DNA from: Rhynchopus sp. YZ270_cl-10
Lineage: Eukaryota; Euglenozoa; Diplonemea; Diplonemida; Diplonemidae
Direction of reading: 5' to 3'
Length of the DNA: 64,000 nt
Assembly (NCBI GenBank): GCA_964035575.1
Contig: OZ037851.1
Span: forward strand, 1,302,001-1,366,000
Below are positions 9,821 through 23,000 of the stretch, piece after piece (position 1 is the stretch's first letter; every line of letters begins with the position of its first letter). The translations under genes and the position numbers were made by a program. The notes beneath the pieces were generated by a model. The model saw nothing but the letters and a program-made list of their open reading frames with translations. It ran no database searches and was not told the origin of the DNA.

Positions 9821-12800
9821 ATGCCTCCTAAGAACGTGCAGGGTGGGCAGGGTGGGCGTAATGTGCGCACAGGGGTGATACAGCGTAGCAAATTCAAGGG
9901 GGACATAGTGGGGTTCAAGCTCGGGACAGCTGCTACCGATGGAAGGTGTGTTGTCACATATGTCGAGGCAGGCAGTGAGGTGCAGCGTATCGGCATCACA
10001 GTGGGCACCTCCGTTGTGTCCATCTTCGGGATGCGCACGCCAAACTCGAAGGTCGGCATCCAGGCCATCCTCGACTTCAAAAAGTCTGGCAAAAATGAAT
10101 GCACAATCGAGTTTGTCCCTAACAGTGCATCACCAGGTATGTTCTCTCTTCATAATGAAGTTCTCATTTTTTTTTTTCCTGCAGTGATCCCGCAGCAACC
10201 TGTATCAATGTCGCCCACTGGGACGACAACCCGTTCAGTGCGCAAGGCGGATTTCAAAGATGGCAAGCTTGGGGTGGGGTTTAAGGACAGAGATGGCGGG
10301 GTGGTGGTGAGCCTGCTTCCTGCAGGGTCGCCTGCAGAGCGGGCGGGCATGCGGATGGGGGATAGGGTGCTGTCTGTGGACACCACGGCAGTGTCCAGTG
10401 TGGCGCAGGTCACAGCGCTGCTCAACACATTCAAGGCGTCTGCCCGGGCCGCTGTCGTGTTTGAAACCATTCCGTCATCCACGTCGCCAGCGCCCGCCTA
10501 CCCGTCTCCAGCCCCCTTAGCAAATTCTGTCCACTTCAGCCCCGAACCCGATGTAAAGATCGCATCCCCAGAAACGACCCAAACCCAGCTGTCGAGCATC
10601 CCCCACGGTGCGTCGCCGGTCTCTCAGACATCGAGCGTCACACAAGAGGCAGCACCCCTGCCAGCCCTACCATCGCCGATGGAACAGAGCACACACAGTG
10701 TACACAGTGTACACAGCGCCCACAGCGCCCCCAGCGCGCATCTCTCAGAGACAGCAGGGTCCATCACCACACGCAATGAGTCGCCGTCTGTGGATATGGT
10801 TTCGTTGCGAAGGGTGGGCTCGCCGTTTCAATGGGTGCGCATGGAGAGTGAGGGGAGAGGGATGGTGGATGTGTCTGTTGGGGTCATTCAGGGGATTGGT
10901 GTTGTGCTGCTTGCGGCCAATGAGGGGGTCGCGAAGACGAAGGCGAAGGCAGACATCTTGCGCGTCGTACCTTTTCATGCGATTACGCAATTCAGCCACA
11001 TCGTGGACAACACGGAGATTGCTGTCGACGACCTGTTCGGTACGTCTGCAACATCCCTCCGTGCAGACAGCCCGACCCATGACCCCGTAGACTTCCCAAG
11101 CGACCCCAGCCGTAACGACCTCATGGCCATCCACACTGCCAGCGAAGTTGTCTTCCTCAAAGGCCGTGGCTGCCACGTAGAAGAAGTCTCCGCCGAGCTC
11201 CTCGCAAAGGTGCGTCTTGAAACGTCCCACGCCATTTTGTCACGAACCTACCACCTCCACCCAAGGTATGCCAAGAGGTTCATTTCATTACTTCATATAC
11301 GAAGTTCATCAGTTTTTCATTGTGGTGCAGAAAAAAGACTAAGAAAGAGGGGTTCTGGTGCAACTCAATGTTAAGGAAGGAAGGATAAGGTGTTCTTGTC
11401 TGCCTCTATGATAATATATATTATGCAATAACCCACACAGCGACTCGGAACGCAAGCCCCTCTACGATGCACTGCAAGAGATCAGGATGCTGCTCTCCTT
11501 CCGGGGCAACATGGTGCCCATCGTGAAGACAGTCCCAACCAGCTGGCTTGCAGAGGGCTCCTCCTTGGGGCTGGTCTGCAAGCACAGTGTCGGAGTGCTC
11601 TCTGTTGTGTCTGTCGCGAAGGGGAGTGTGGGTGAGCGGGCAGGGGTTGTGGCGGGGTCGATCATCACAAAGATCGATGGGAAGGCTGTGGTGAAGAACG
11701 CAGACGTGCGTGCTGCGCTGGCACGGGCCAAGGCGGAGGGGCGCAGTCACATCGACATCGACCTGATGGCCACGGAGCCCCCGAAGGAGAAGGTCGTGTA
11801 TGTGACACCGCCGCCGCCGCAGCTGCGCTTTGGCCTCGACCACGCGGCAGTGGTGTACGCACCGCAGCCCGCAGTGGACTCGCAGTACAAGGCGAAGCTT
11901 GTGGGGCAGCTCTGCAAGGGCATCACGAAGCACTGCGGGGAGCGCTTCGCACTGCTGAGTGCGTCGCGTGAGATTGGCAGCAAGACGACAACGCTGAACA
12001 AACACGATGTCACAGAGGGTGTTGGGAAGGTTGTGAATGCCGCCATCGCTGCCTGTGCAGACGACGCAGACGAGGCAGGCGCGCACCCCGTGCACGTGGT
12101 GCTATACCTCATCGGCGAGCACGACGAGTTCTCAGGTGGGCTTGTCGTGTCCGACGGGGTTGTCACCTTCGAGATGCTTTCCGCCCTGCTGCAACGTGCG
12201 CCACCTGCCCTCCACGTGACAGTGGTGTGCGACAACGGTGGTTGTCTCGCCTTTGGCTACGAATCGTTCAACGCGACACCTGCCCCACGCTGCAAGGTCA
12301 CCGTGCTCGGTACCAGCGTGCCTGCGCATGGACGCGTCCCGGCAGCAGTGCCGACGACGTCGCTGAGTTCAGCACACTGTGCAGCACAAATCTTCGACGT
12401 GTCGACAGAAACGTTGTCCTACATGCGGAGTGTGCTCCCCGTGGGCGATGACACACGTCTCCTTGTGGCCACATCGCATCCGTTCGACGTCCCCAAAGAC
12501 GCCTGCGGACAGGTACACGTCAGTGGTGTGTGGCAGAAGGTTGAGTTTGTGTCGCTCTGGCGCACCGAAGAGCCGGGTCTGAAGCCGTGGCTGGAAGCCT
12601 TCTACCAGGCGTACAACGACATGCGTGCCACTGAGGTAGTCGGCACTGCTGATCCTGAAGCCACACCAAGCAAGGACCTCGACTCGGTGGTCAAGAAGTG
12701 GTCCAACGGACACGAAGCACGTTACGTGAGACGCCTGCTCCCAGTACACATTGGCGGGGAGAGCTTCAAATGGGTAGACATCAACGCCTCTGTCGAGACC

Positions 12801-13975
12801 CTGCGTCAGCTGTTGAACGAGCCGCTGACCCCAGAGAAGCTTTCCGAGCTGCAGAGAACTTTGTCGAATGTGGTATGCACATACACACACTCTCCCCCCC
12901 CTCTTTCAATCAGCCTTTCACCCACACACACACACACTGATCACATCTCTCTCCCTCACACTACCTTTTTTCCAGAAATCCCCCATCGAATGGCTGCTCA
13001 TCAACGAGCTGTACTCTGGTCTGACGAGGCGGTCTTTGGAGGGGGACTTGGTTGAGAAGGTGCCTGCTGAGTCGAGGGAGCAGCACGTGTTCACACCGCT
13101 CAAGAACGGGGTCATGTTTGAGGGTGCGGATGAGCCTGGTCTGGACACGCCTCCGGTACGTCCTGCGACGCCTGCTGTGTCTGCAGTGCCGGTGCCTTTG
13201 CCTACACCACGCTCCATGGTCGACGTGATGTGCGGTGACAGCACAGCGTCCGGCCCTGTGCCCAGCCGTGCCCCTTCAGTCGCCTCTGTCGCCAGCGCCG
13301 CCTCCACTGTCAGCCGCGTCGCAGCATCACCCTACATGAAAGGGCACGTCGACCGCAACACGCACCCCCCACCACCACCCTACTTCACACCGCAGCAGGC
13401 GCAGGGGCCGGAGCGCCGTCCCCTGCACCCTCACCCATCGTCGCACAATCCACACTTTATCTACTCACCGAACCAGCGTAGGGTATGAACGGCATCAAAC
13501 ACCCCCTCATCTCCCACCCAATATTGTGGAACAGCATTATGCATTCTGTTCTATCTCTCTTTACCTCCCTCCACAGAGCCGTGCACTGCCTGCTAATGAC
13601 GTCGAAGGTGACGCAGCGCTTGCAGAAGTGCTGCTCTGCTCCGACAACGGTGGTATTGTGGCACGCTCGCCACGGCGTCTGCTGAACTGCGCCACCCCTG
13701 TGGACACATCCGCACACCAGGCACAGAGAACCCCGCTCCCAAAGTCGCCACCTGCACCGGATACGCCACTTGCCGACGTCACGCCACCGCCCAGAGGCCA
13801 TACCCCAGACTCCACGCGTCTCTTCCCAAGCAGCGTGGACCCAAAGCGGCTGGCCCCTCCGTTCAGTGGGTTCAGCAATGGTGGAGGTGCTGTTGCAGGG
13901 GCAAACTCCCCTACGCTTCATCTCTATGATGCACTCAAGCCTACCCCTGCATCAGACAGTGAGGGAAGAGAGTGA
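9821..13975 (+). CDS. Multi-PDZ protein with a caspase-like domain
   Basis: Five exons: 9821-10136, 10185-11265, 11441-12872, 12976-13482, 13577-13975, giving 1244 aa. All joints keep frame and use GTATG donors. PDZ-like domains lie at about residues 12-100, 125-205 and 490-560, each with a GSxxxRxGI/M-xxGxxVxxI-type core. Residues about 575-850 resemble a caspase/metacaspase fold: a strand ending in LYLIGEH (His 693), then the segment LVVSDGVVTFEMLSALLQ, then a strand ending in VVCDNGGC (Asp 730, Cys 734). The Cys is two places later than in the usual DxCHSG box, so activity is doubtful. Residues 860-1244 are Pro/Ser-rich and disordered. A scaffold role is inferred from the PDZ array; the caspase-like call is by eye. 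Confidence 0.8.
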
Positions 13976-14932
13976 GGAAAAGGGAGAAGCGGTGGTTTTT
14001 GTAAAAAGTTGAAAACCAATAGTAAAAATCGTTATATTCTGTAGCGCATCGACTACACGAATATCAAAAAACTATAGTGGAGTTCATCCTCGGGTGTCTA
14101 CACTAATACAATCAAGTTTTCAAAAAAAAAAAAAAATAAACGCAAAAAAGTGCCTTGTTGTAGCAAACAAACCTCTCATATGTAACAGTATTGTTGTTGT
14201 TTTCCCTTTTCTTTGTATTCATCCCATGTTTGTGCATGAGTGGGTGGGGGTGGGGGGCTGATATTGTATTAGATACCCGACGGGGGGGGGACACGGGTGG
14301 TGTATTTGATGGTTGCATTGTGTTCTGATAGAGTTAGCCAAAGTAAATTAAAGATGTGTAGCTGCATCTTTTTTTTGCGAATTTTGCTGTTGATCAGAAC
14401 ACAGCCCATCATTCCCCTCCAGCTGAACTGCCTCAAGCGAGACAGTCGAGGCAAGGTTCCCCTCTCTTGTGCAAACCCTACTGACCCTCTCTCCCTATCT
14501 CCTGATCACAAAGTCTTTTCTTGTGTCCCCAGCCATGTATTTTAGGAAGTAGTATGGAAAAAAAAGAGTTGAAACATTTTTTTTTGTTCTAGCCCTGGTT
14601 CGCTTATCCAATAAGAGTTGCTTCGCCTTCCAAACCTTCAGCCCTTTTGATGAGCGTGAATGCACTGAAACTGTCTTTTTCAGCGTTGACTCTGCCTCTG
14701 ATGACTGAGTGTTGTCTGCAGGATCTTCTTGTTCCCTGCCAGCTTCAATTCCTCCGGCAGTGTCTGTAGGGAGTTTGTATGAAACAATACGCAATAACAA
14801 CTGCTGGTGGTGACGCGGAGCAGATTATTGCGTTGGTTCATCTGATAAACTTTTGTTATTTTTGCTGTGTTTCGCATGGTGCTTATTCCTATCCTAAACA
14901 CTTTTTCAGACCACACAAGATACTCCTGTAAA
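13976..14932. other. Gene-free stretch upstream of CCDC40
   Basis: AT-rich spacer with A and T runs. About 80-100 bp before the CCDC40 start, at 14834-14855, is TTGGTTCATCTGATAAAC, close to a string found 230 bp upstream of the LRR gene. No gene or structural RNA was seen. Confidence 0.55.
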
Positions 14933-17900
14933 ATGGAGCAACCGCCAGAAGCGAGTGATGTGCCGCCCGCTCATCCGCCACCAGAGGATCCGGTGGCGCA
15001 CGACCCCTCAGATGACGGATCGGACACCGACAGCGAGCTGGATCCGAATTCGGACATTCTTGCTCCAGTGCAGAAGCGTATTGAGGCGCAGCTGCGGCGC
15101 AACCTTGAGGACCTGGCCTTGACGCTGAAGGAGACGACCACAGAGCTGAAGCGCATCACGCAGAAGAAGGAGACCAGCGGAGAGGAGCTATACAATGCAC
15201 AGCAGCACCTCGCAAAGCTGCAGGACGACCTGGAACGTGGCCACGACAACTTCACGGCAGTGGAGCGCCTGCGTGTGGAGAAGGAGAAGGAGCGTAACGA
15301 GGTCTTCCGCGACTTCGAGCAAAATAAGGGAAAGATCGAGAGCCTCCGCAAGAAGTACTTCAAGTACCAGTCCGAGCTCGACAAGCTCAGTGAAACGTTG
15401 CTCCGTGTCGAGCAGTTCAACGAACAGATCCGCAGTGAGATTTCCGTAGAGCAGCGTGCGACGTACACCGCGGAAGACGCGATCAAGAAGCTTGAGAAGA
15501 ACAAAGTGAAGCAGGACTACCTCATTGACGGTCTGAATGAGCAGATCAAAAGCAAGACACAGCAGCTCGCCATGTACACCGCACAGCACGCAAGCCAGTC
15601 CGAGGAAACGCAGATGGCGCGCGACACACTCGCAGAGGCGCTCTCAGAAATGGACGCAATTCAGTTCGAAAAACAGCAACTCCTACAGCAATGGAAGACG
15701 TCTCTCATCGGCATGCAGCGCAGAGACGCAACACTGCGTGTCACACAGGAGGCGCTCGCGTCGCAGAAGGAACAGCTCATGGCGTTGGACAATGAGATCA
15801 TTGGCTACAGACACTCCATCCGGAAGGAGCAGGAGCGCAACGAGCAGCTCACCTCTGTGCTCGCGAAGACTGAGAACGAAGTCAATTCGCTTGAGAAGCA
15901 GATTGACGGCCTGCTCGAACGCAAGCAGAAGAGCACAGATAAGTTTACGATGCTGAAGCGCAGTCTCGACCACACAGACGCGGAGACGAAGAAGACCGAA
16001 GCAGACATGAGGGCCATCGGTGCTGACATCACTGCCGTCGCACAGAAGCACCAAAAAGTCAGCCGAGACGTGGCGGAGATGGAGCAGAAGGTGCTTGAGA
16101 CCCTGAGCATGCAGACAACACTGAAGAAGGGCAGCCAGTCTGCGCTGCAGGAGGTGGAGCGTATGAAGAACACCATCCGCGAGAAGGAGCTGCAGGTCAC
16201 GCATATGGAGAACGAGCTGGCACGCATCCGTGTGGACACACTCCAGACACAGTCGCACAACGAGGTGCTCAAGGGCACGCTCTCGGAGCTTGAGAAGGAG
16301 CTCTCTTCACGCGATCAGCTCATTGAAAAGTTCCAGGTTGACATCAGAAGAAAACACGACGAAATCGAACGCAAGCAAAAGATGCTTGACCAACTGAACC
16401 GACAGTACGACGCCATCATGGGCCAGCAGGAGAGCGAAGACGGCGGCGAAGGTGTCGGTCCCCTTGAGGCGACGATCAACAACCTGTCCAAAGCCATTAC
16501 GTCGAAGTCCGTTGAGAACGACTCCCTGCAGCGGGACTGGATCAGGGCACAGACGGAGCTTGTCAACACAAAGACGAAGGCCTCTGAACTTGGCAAGGCC
16601 ATCCAGGAGCTGAAGAGCCAGTCCACTATTCTGTCGCAGAAGCGACTTCGCCTTACGAGTATGCATCATCACACCACACTCCATAGTAGACTGGCCATAT
16701 TCTGCATATGCTTCCCTTAGCACATCCCAATAAACTGATTCTAACATCACAGAAATCTAAACATCACGCACTTAATAATTACCCAAATTTTCAAACGCCA
16801 CACACAACACACAGACAACGCATCCGAGCAAACAACTGAAATCAAGCGGCTCGACTCCGAGATGGAGGACATGCACCTGCTGCAGAAGAAGCTGAACGGG
16901 CTCCTCTCAAAGAACAGCCTCACACAGGACGCTCTTGCGAATGACAACTTCAACATTGAGACCGAGCTTGTGGAACGTTTGAAGCAGCGTAAGAAGGAGG
17001 CTATTGAGTTGGAGGAGAAGATCTATGTATGGGCACCACCTTCCCACACATACCCCCCACCACAGAACTTTGCTTCTGTTTCTGTACTAAATAATATGAG
17101 CGTTTAAAGGTGGCTAAGCAGTTAGAATCTTTGCGAGCATTTTTTTCTGCGATAAATGAAAAAATGTTTTCTTTATTTCATTTAACTGTCATATCCTGAA
17201 GTCGTTTTCTATTTCTTTCAAACCTTCGACAATTTTGAGGTGGCGAGAGGAGCTTTATTGTGCACACTTTCCACATCACTTCACTCAACAGCAAATCAAA
17301 GAGGCGAAGAAGCAGGTCATGAACGACATTCTTGACGCAGAACGCAATGTGATGTTCTGGGAGAAGAAGATCCAGATTGCGAAGGAGACCGAACTTGCGT
17401 TGGACCCCATGGTGGGGAAGGAGGAAATCAACCGCATGAAGCGCGAAATCTACATCATGGAACAGCGTCTGCACAACCTGAAGAAGGAGCAGAAGCGGAA
17501 GGTCGAGGACATGGAGAAGCAGGTCGACCATCGCGACGTGCTCAGAACAAAGGGTCAAGCCGTGCAGGCATCCACAGGGTCCGGGCAACGCCAAAAGACC
17601 AAGGCCACACTCCAAAAGGAAAACCAGCGTCTCGTCTCCGAACTCAAAGCGAAGAAGGGAGAGGCGCAGAAGCGCGATCAGCAGATCAAGGACTGTCTCG
17701 CCAACACTGAAAAGACGGCCCTCGAGATTGAACAGGTTGTGGCAGAGATCTCGGACCTGCAGGGGAAGATCGAGAACATGCAGGTGCAGGCGAACCGCAA
17801 GGTATTCACCCTCCCTACCCTATTGCTCGCTTCGCATTTGAACATTTCCGTGTTTTCCGTTTTTTTCCTCTTGCAATCAGTTCCCTCATACTCACCTCAT

Positions 17901-18406
17901 AAACCTTGTACAGAACCTCGAACGCGCCAAGGCGGCAGATGAGAAGGACCGCAAGCAGTTCACCCTCCAGAAGCTGCTCGATGCACAGAAGCAGCCAGGG
18001 GTATGGCGTATTTTTTTTTCCTTCGTGATCACAGACCCAAATTTTTGTCCAAAAAAACCGTGATCACGGAACATCCTTGGATCTCTCTAAGGTGGCTTCA
18101 CAGATGGGCTTACGTTTCTCTTTCAACCTTTTTTTTTGGATTATTTGCAAACGGTTGCTTCCTCACACAAAATGTTACATCATACCACAGTCCACATCTC
18201 TTGAGGCCACGACACGGAGGAAAGAGCTTGTCGAGAGCAAACGAGGTGATATTCTGAAAAGTGTTGAAGGTATGGATGGCTGCTTTTTCCTCCTTTCCCC
18301 CCTCTTGGGAACGGGACAAATGGAACACAACATTTTCAACGCAGAAATAAAGCTGATGTTCCCGCAACACACCCCCGAGCTTATGGAGATCATATCAGAC
18401 TTCTGA
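14933..18406 (+). CDS. CCDC40: CCDC40 / FAP172, axonemal coiled-coil ruler protein
   Basis: Six exons: 14933-16658, 16815-17026, 17292-17801, 17914-18000, 18191-18269, 18345-18406, giving 891 aa with frame kept at every joint. Apart from a short acidic N-terminus it is nearly all coiled coil. Landmarks match CCDC40 of human and algae as I know the family: an LDPNSDILAPVQKRIEAQL-like opening, a VGPLEATINNLSKAI block at about residue 515, and the MFWEKKIQIAKE block (about 665) followed by EEINRMKREIYIMEQRL. CCDC40 pairs with CCDC39 as the 96-nm ruler on doublet microtubules and positions inner arms and the N-DRC, so this organism should build motile flagella. Introns 2 and 4 each contain a copy of a dispersed AAGGTGGCT motif. 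It is shorter than human CCDC40, mostly at the termini. Confidence 0.92.
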
Positions 18407-18580
18407 TGACCAAAACAACCAAAAAAAATCTGCCGCGTTTAGAACATAAACCAGTGTGTGTTGAAACGGCGTACCTGGAGGCCGTATAAAAAATTATGCT
18501 AAGCCCACGAACCCGCCGTTATTTCCATTTCGTTGTCTTTTGTTGGGCTATTGTTGTAGATTTGTGCATTATTTTTGTGA

Positions 18581-18610
18581 GGTACACTGCCACGAGAGGG
18601 CTTTGTATTT
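18581..18610 (+). repeat. Dispersed 30-bp repeat, copy 1
   Basis: GGTACACTGCCACGAGAGGG followed by CTTTGTATTT. The core CACGAGAGGGCTTTGTATTT recurs at 18761 and 58987, and in diverged form at 49368. Confidence 0.75.
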
Positions 18611-18749
18611 TTCAAGTTACATTTGTTTTATTCTGTTTCGTCCTTCGTTCTTTCCTTTTATGTGTGTGAATACCTCCCCCCTACCCCCTATCTTCTGTGC
18701 ATCTGTCACCTCGAAACCATTTTTTTGCAAAGTATAGCCGGTGTACCAA

Positions 18750-18780
18750 GGTACACTGTTCACGAGAGGGCTTTGTATTT
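18750..18780 (+). repeat. Dispersed 30-bp repeat, copy 2
   Basis: GGTACACTGTTCACGAGAGG then GCTTTGTATTT, 140 bp after copy 1 in the same orientation. Intergenic. Confidence 0.75.
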
Positions 18781-19792
18781 CAACTCTACTTTATTTTTTT
18801 TGCAAGAAAGGGTGCATGTGTTGACCCTCTCAAATACTTTCAATTCTGTGAACTGAAAGTATATGAATCTAATTTTTTGCGGTCCAGAACTTTTACGTTA
18901 TTTTAGCCAGTCGGAGTGCCCTGCGCCCCAGAGGCGTTTGCACTCTCAACTTCACTATTTTTTGTGGAAAAGATGCACATGGCAGATCCATCTTGCAATC
19001 ATAACATTTAACATTGTTCTTGCGGGGAGGGTAACCAACCCTTTGTGTTTCAGCGGCTGTGTTTCTGCTTCTTGCCACCTCAAACACATCAAATTATTAG
19101 AGAGCAATAAAATAAACAGTGGAACACACCCTCGGGGTTATCTACACTCATACATTCCAACCAGAATGTTACTTCAAAAAAAAAAAGCACCGACACTGCA
19201 GCTACAGAGGGGGTTTTTGGGGGGAGGAATTGCATTTTGAATTAAACACTATCGGAGAGATTGCCAGTACAGTTTTTTTTTTTTTGAACGAAGAAAGCAA
19301 TAAAAAGACATCAAGGTGATGTAAAGTGCAAACGAAGATTAAAAAAAGCACTCTTCTCAAGTTTATAGGGGGCTAAATAATGAAAAATAACTGATTTTGA
19401 AGCATAACCGTTGTTCTTTTCCCCCCCTCCCCTTTTGAAATTTTACTGCGTCTCGCTCTAAAAGAGGTGTCATGTTGTTAATTGCAGTGCCTGTCGTCGT
19501 GGTGGTACGACGGTTTGCACTTCCAAACGTCTCTTTAATTCTTGCCTCACAGTACGACGACGTTTTCTTTTCTATGAGGTTCTATTTTCAAAAGGGGGGG
19601 GGCATTTTTTAAAGGAACACACACAAAAACAAAAAACCTGAATTCTTAGAGAAAACCCAACGCCCCCCACCTTCCCTCGCATATAGCCTTAAGGGTTTCA
19701 TCTTCCCACACCTTCCTTTTCCTGCAACACGGGGTTTGACTACCCGGAACGACACCGCACCCCCTCCCTCGCCTTTTCACCTAACAAATGTG

Positions 19793-19836
19793 ATCAAGGT
19801 GACTAAACACGATTAGGTTCATCTTATAAACTTTTC
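19793..19836 (+). repeat. Recurrent AAGGTGRCTA...GGTTCATCTTA motif
   Basis: CAAGGTGACTA, about 10 nt, then TTAGGTTCATCTTATAAAC and a T-rich tail. Similar strings lie at 17105, 18088, 36486, 46749 and 63936, with partial ones at 14834 and 34748. It might be a small Pol III-type transcription unit, a SINE remnant or a regulatory element; I cannot tell which. Confidence 0.45.
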
Positions 19837-20045
19837 TTTCACCTATCAGAGCACATTTAATTGGTGTGGCTGAAAGGGGGGTGCTATTTTGTGCTACTTT
19901 CTGCTATTTTCTGCTATTGTGGGGTCGTCGGCCACACCATCATTTTTTTTTACCTCAACACATCACAGGAGGGGAAGGTGTATGCACCCATAATTGCATA
20001 CGTAGAACACAACCTTTCTCTTATATTTTTTCTTTTTTCTCTCTG

Positions 20046-23000
20046 ATGCTTGAACGTGCAGATGAAAGCCCTGTTGACTGCTATGTGCGTCTCTGCAGAG
20101 AAAACTCTGTGGAATGCTGTTTGGAGGTACTTGCCGCTTTGACAGGCGCAGCGTCGGTCTGCGCTTTGACCGATAGGGCATCTCCTTTGGGCGATTTGGA
20201 TGTAAAGTGCATTGCAGGATTGTTGTTACGGCACCCTTGCTTGGAGGTGCTGAACATTGAGGGAAATGAGGTGGAGCAGAACGGTGTGTTGAGTGTGGCA
20301 AATATGTTGAAGAACAACAGCTCGTTGCATACTTTGCGGCTGGGGGCAAATCGGTTTCGTGATGGCGGTGTCATCACTCTATCTCATGCGTTGCAGCTGA
20401 ACAATACTCTTACCTCTTTGGATCTGTCTCACAATCGGATAGGCGGTGTAGGCTGTGGTGCCCTAGCGCAAGCCCTCAGTACATCGTCCTCCCTGCAAGA
20501 GGTTGTGCTGCATGGCAACCACGTTGACAGTGTGGCCGCGGCGCACCTCGCAAACGCGCTGAAGAGTAACAAAGCGCTGCTGCACCTTCATTTGGGGCAA
20601 AACGATATTGGGGCAAAAGGGACGCTCGCAATGACGCAGCTGGTGCGGCTCAACACAACATTAGGGACGCTCGACATATCGTCGAATAGAGTGACAGACA
20701 GTGAGGCGGCGGAGTTGGTTCTATCGTTGCCGAATGGTATGGGTTTTGAATTATCTGAATTTTTACAAACTTTTTCTCAGGTGCGCCCATTGAACGGTTG
20801 AACCTGCGGTCGAACCATTTGGGGGATAAAACCTTCAACGCGCTGGCAAGGGTTGTGGCGTCCCCGACGGTGCATCTGCGGGAGTTGTTTGTGGGCTTCA
20901 ATTCGCCGTCTTCAGGGGCAGTGGAGCTACTGCTGCAGGCATGCTGCTCATCGCATACGTTGCGTACCTTGGACATTCATGGGTGTGTTGTACGCAATGT
21001 GCGGCATGTGTGTGCGTTGGTCGAACACAATCCAAACTTTTCTTGTCTCCTACTCGATGGCATCGGCTGCGCCAACGACACCGATGCAAGCGTGCAGGAA
21101 GCAGCCTGGCTCGCCTCCCTCGGTGTGCGCAGGAGGCAGATGAAGACGCAAGGGTGGGGGAAGTGCTTCGTCGGCAAAGAAGCAGACCGTCTTGAAGGCG
21201 AAGATGTGGGCCTCACCTTTTACATTGCAGAGGGCGTCGAACTCAGCGGTGTGTCCTCGGAGCTCAAACACGTGCAAGAGATTGGCACCACGTCGCCACA
21301 GAACAACACCGACAACGACACCATCTCCAGCCTCAGCCCGATGACCAACAGAGGTGCTGGCAGTGCCGGAAAGCCCGACGAAGCAAAGCACAGCACAGAA
21401 GACCACCTCGTAAAGACGATGCTTGAGGAGCAGGTCGGGGAGCTCGAGAGAAAGCTCAATACAGAAAAGCAGCGCTTCGAGACCGAGCAGAAGAAGCTCG
21501 AACACGAGCGCAACGCACACAAAATGCAGCTCAGCGGGCTGGAGGAGCGGCTTAAGGCTTTAGAGGATGGCGAGACGACGACGCAGAGCGGTGGGGGTGT
21601 GCTGGACTCGCTGATGCAGGACACGACGCATGGGGAGCTGACGCAGCTCACACAGATGACGGTCCCACAGGAGCAGCAGCATGGTGTGCACGAGGCGGAC
21701 TACCACAGGAAGAAGTACTTTGAGTCGTCCGAGGCACAGATGCAGACGCAGCACTTCCATCGCAGTGCAGAGAACGTCATTGGAGGCTCGCCCAGGCATG
21801 GTGGACGGGCAGAGCGGAGGGAGAGGGACCTCTCGCCACAGCCGCCCACACCCCTGGGCGATGCTCCTCTCGACACGATGCTGCTGCCACAGAACTACCC
21901 TAGGCATGGGCAAAGCAGCAACCATGGCCACAGCCAGCATAAGAAAAGCCCACAGATCGCGCCCGCCGTCCCACCCCCATCCTTTGGCAGGCATGTGCAC
22001 CTGGACAGTGAGAGGCGTTTGGACACAGGCTTTGTGTCCCGTCGACACGAAGCAGGCAGCGCCTTCCGCGCACCCGAGCCTGCCAGCCGCTCCATCTCCC
22101 CACCGCGCAACCCCCCCGCACACCAGGGCAGAAGCGGCCCGTCCGCAAGCCGCTCGCCTGTCGAAGTCGATGCGTCGCCGTTCAACAGGTCCTACTCACA
22201 CAGCTCCAGTTTTGCAGAGCTCTCCGGCATGGCGCCTGCACGGCGCCGGACAGACGGGTCTGCTGTCAAGGCTCGCCCATACGTGAGCCCTCCTGCGCCG
22301 CCCGTGAAGAAGGAGGAGGTGTCGCTCAAGGTGTCCGAGCACTGCGACCTCTTCCTGCCCACAGCGCTGGCCACGTCCTCGTCATCCCTGCATGCAACGA
22401 GGGTGCACTCAACGGCAGCCCCACAGCCGCCGTTGCCTCTCACGCGTGAGATCTCCTCTCCCCTCGGCCCGGTCTCGCCCTTCAGAGAGAAGTCCTTCAC
22501 CTCCGTCAACTCAGCGGCAGTAGGTGGTGCAAAGGAGGGCAAAGGCGAGGTAGGTGGGCCTGTGGGCAGAGCGCCGCTGACAGTGACCGAGGGCGTGGGG
22601 CTCTCGCTGACTGCCAGTCGCGTGGGTGGCTCGCTGCAGGGTGGTGCGGTGCGTCCAGGGCAAGGGCAGAGCAGACAAGGAGGGGTGGGAGGGAGTGCGA
22701 ACCTCGTGCGGTCGCAGTCCTACGGTGGCGGGTCTATGCAGGTGTCACCCAAGCCTAGCAGCGTTGGGTTTGCAGTGCATGAGAAACACGAGAGGCAGGA
22801 GGCGTCCACAAAAGACACTAATACGGCGCACACTGTACAGAGTGATGTGTCGCAGCAGCAGCAGCAACAACAACAGCAGCTGCTGCTGCAACAGCAGCAA
22901 CAACAACAACAGCAACAACAGCAACGGCAGCAGCAACAGCAACAACAACAGCATCAGCTGCAACAGCAGCAACAACAACTGCAACAGCAACAGCAGCAGT

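Larger units (their letters stand above)
18407..20045. other. Repeat-bearing gene-free stretch before the LRR gene
   Basis: No gene seen. It contains two copies of a dispersed repeat (18581-18610 and 18750-18780, core CACGAGAGGGCTTTGTATTT), one copy of the AAGGTGACTA...GGTTCATCTTA motif at 19793-19836, and a hairpin-forming stretch at 19861-19945 with arms TGGTGTGGC and GCCACACCA. A related hairpin region precedes the gene at 47395. Confidence 0.6.
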
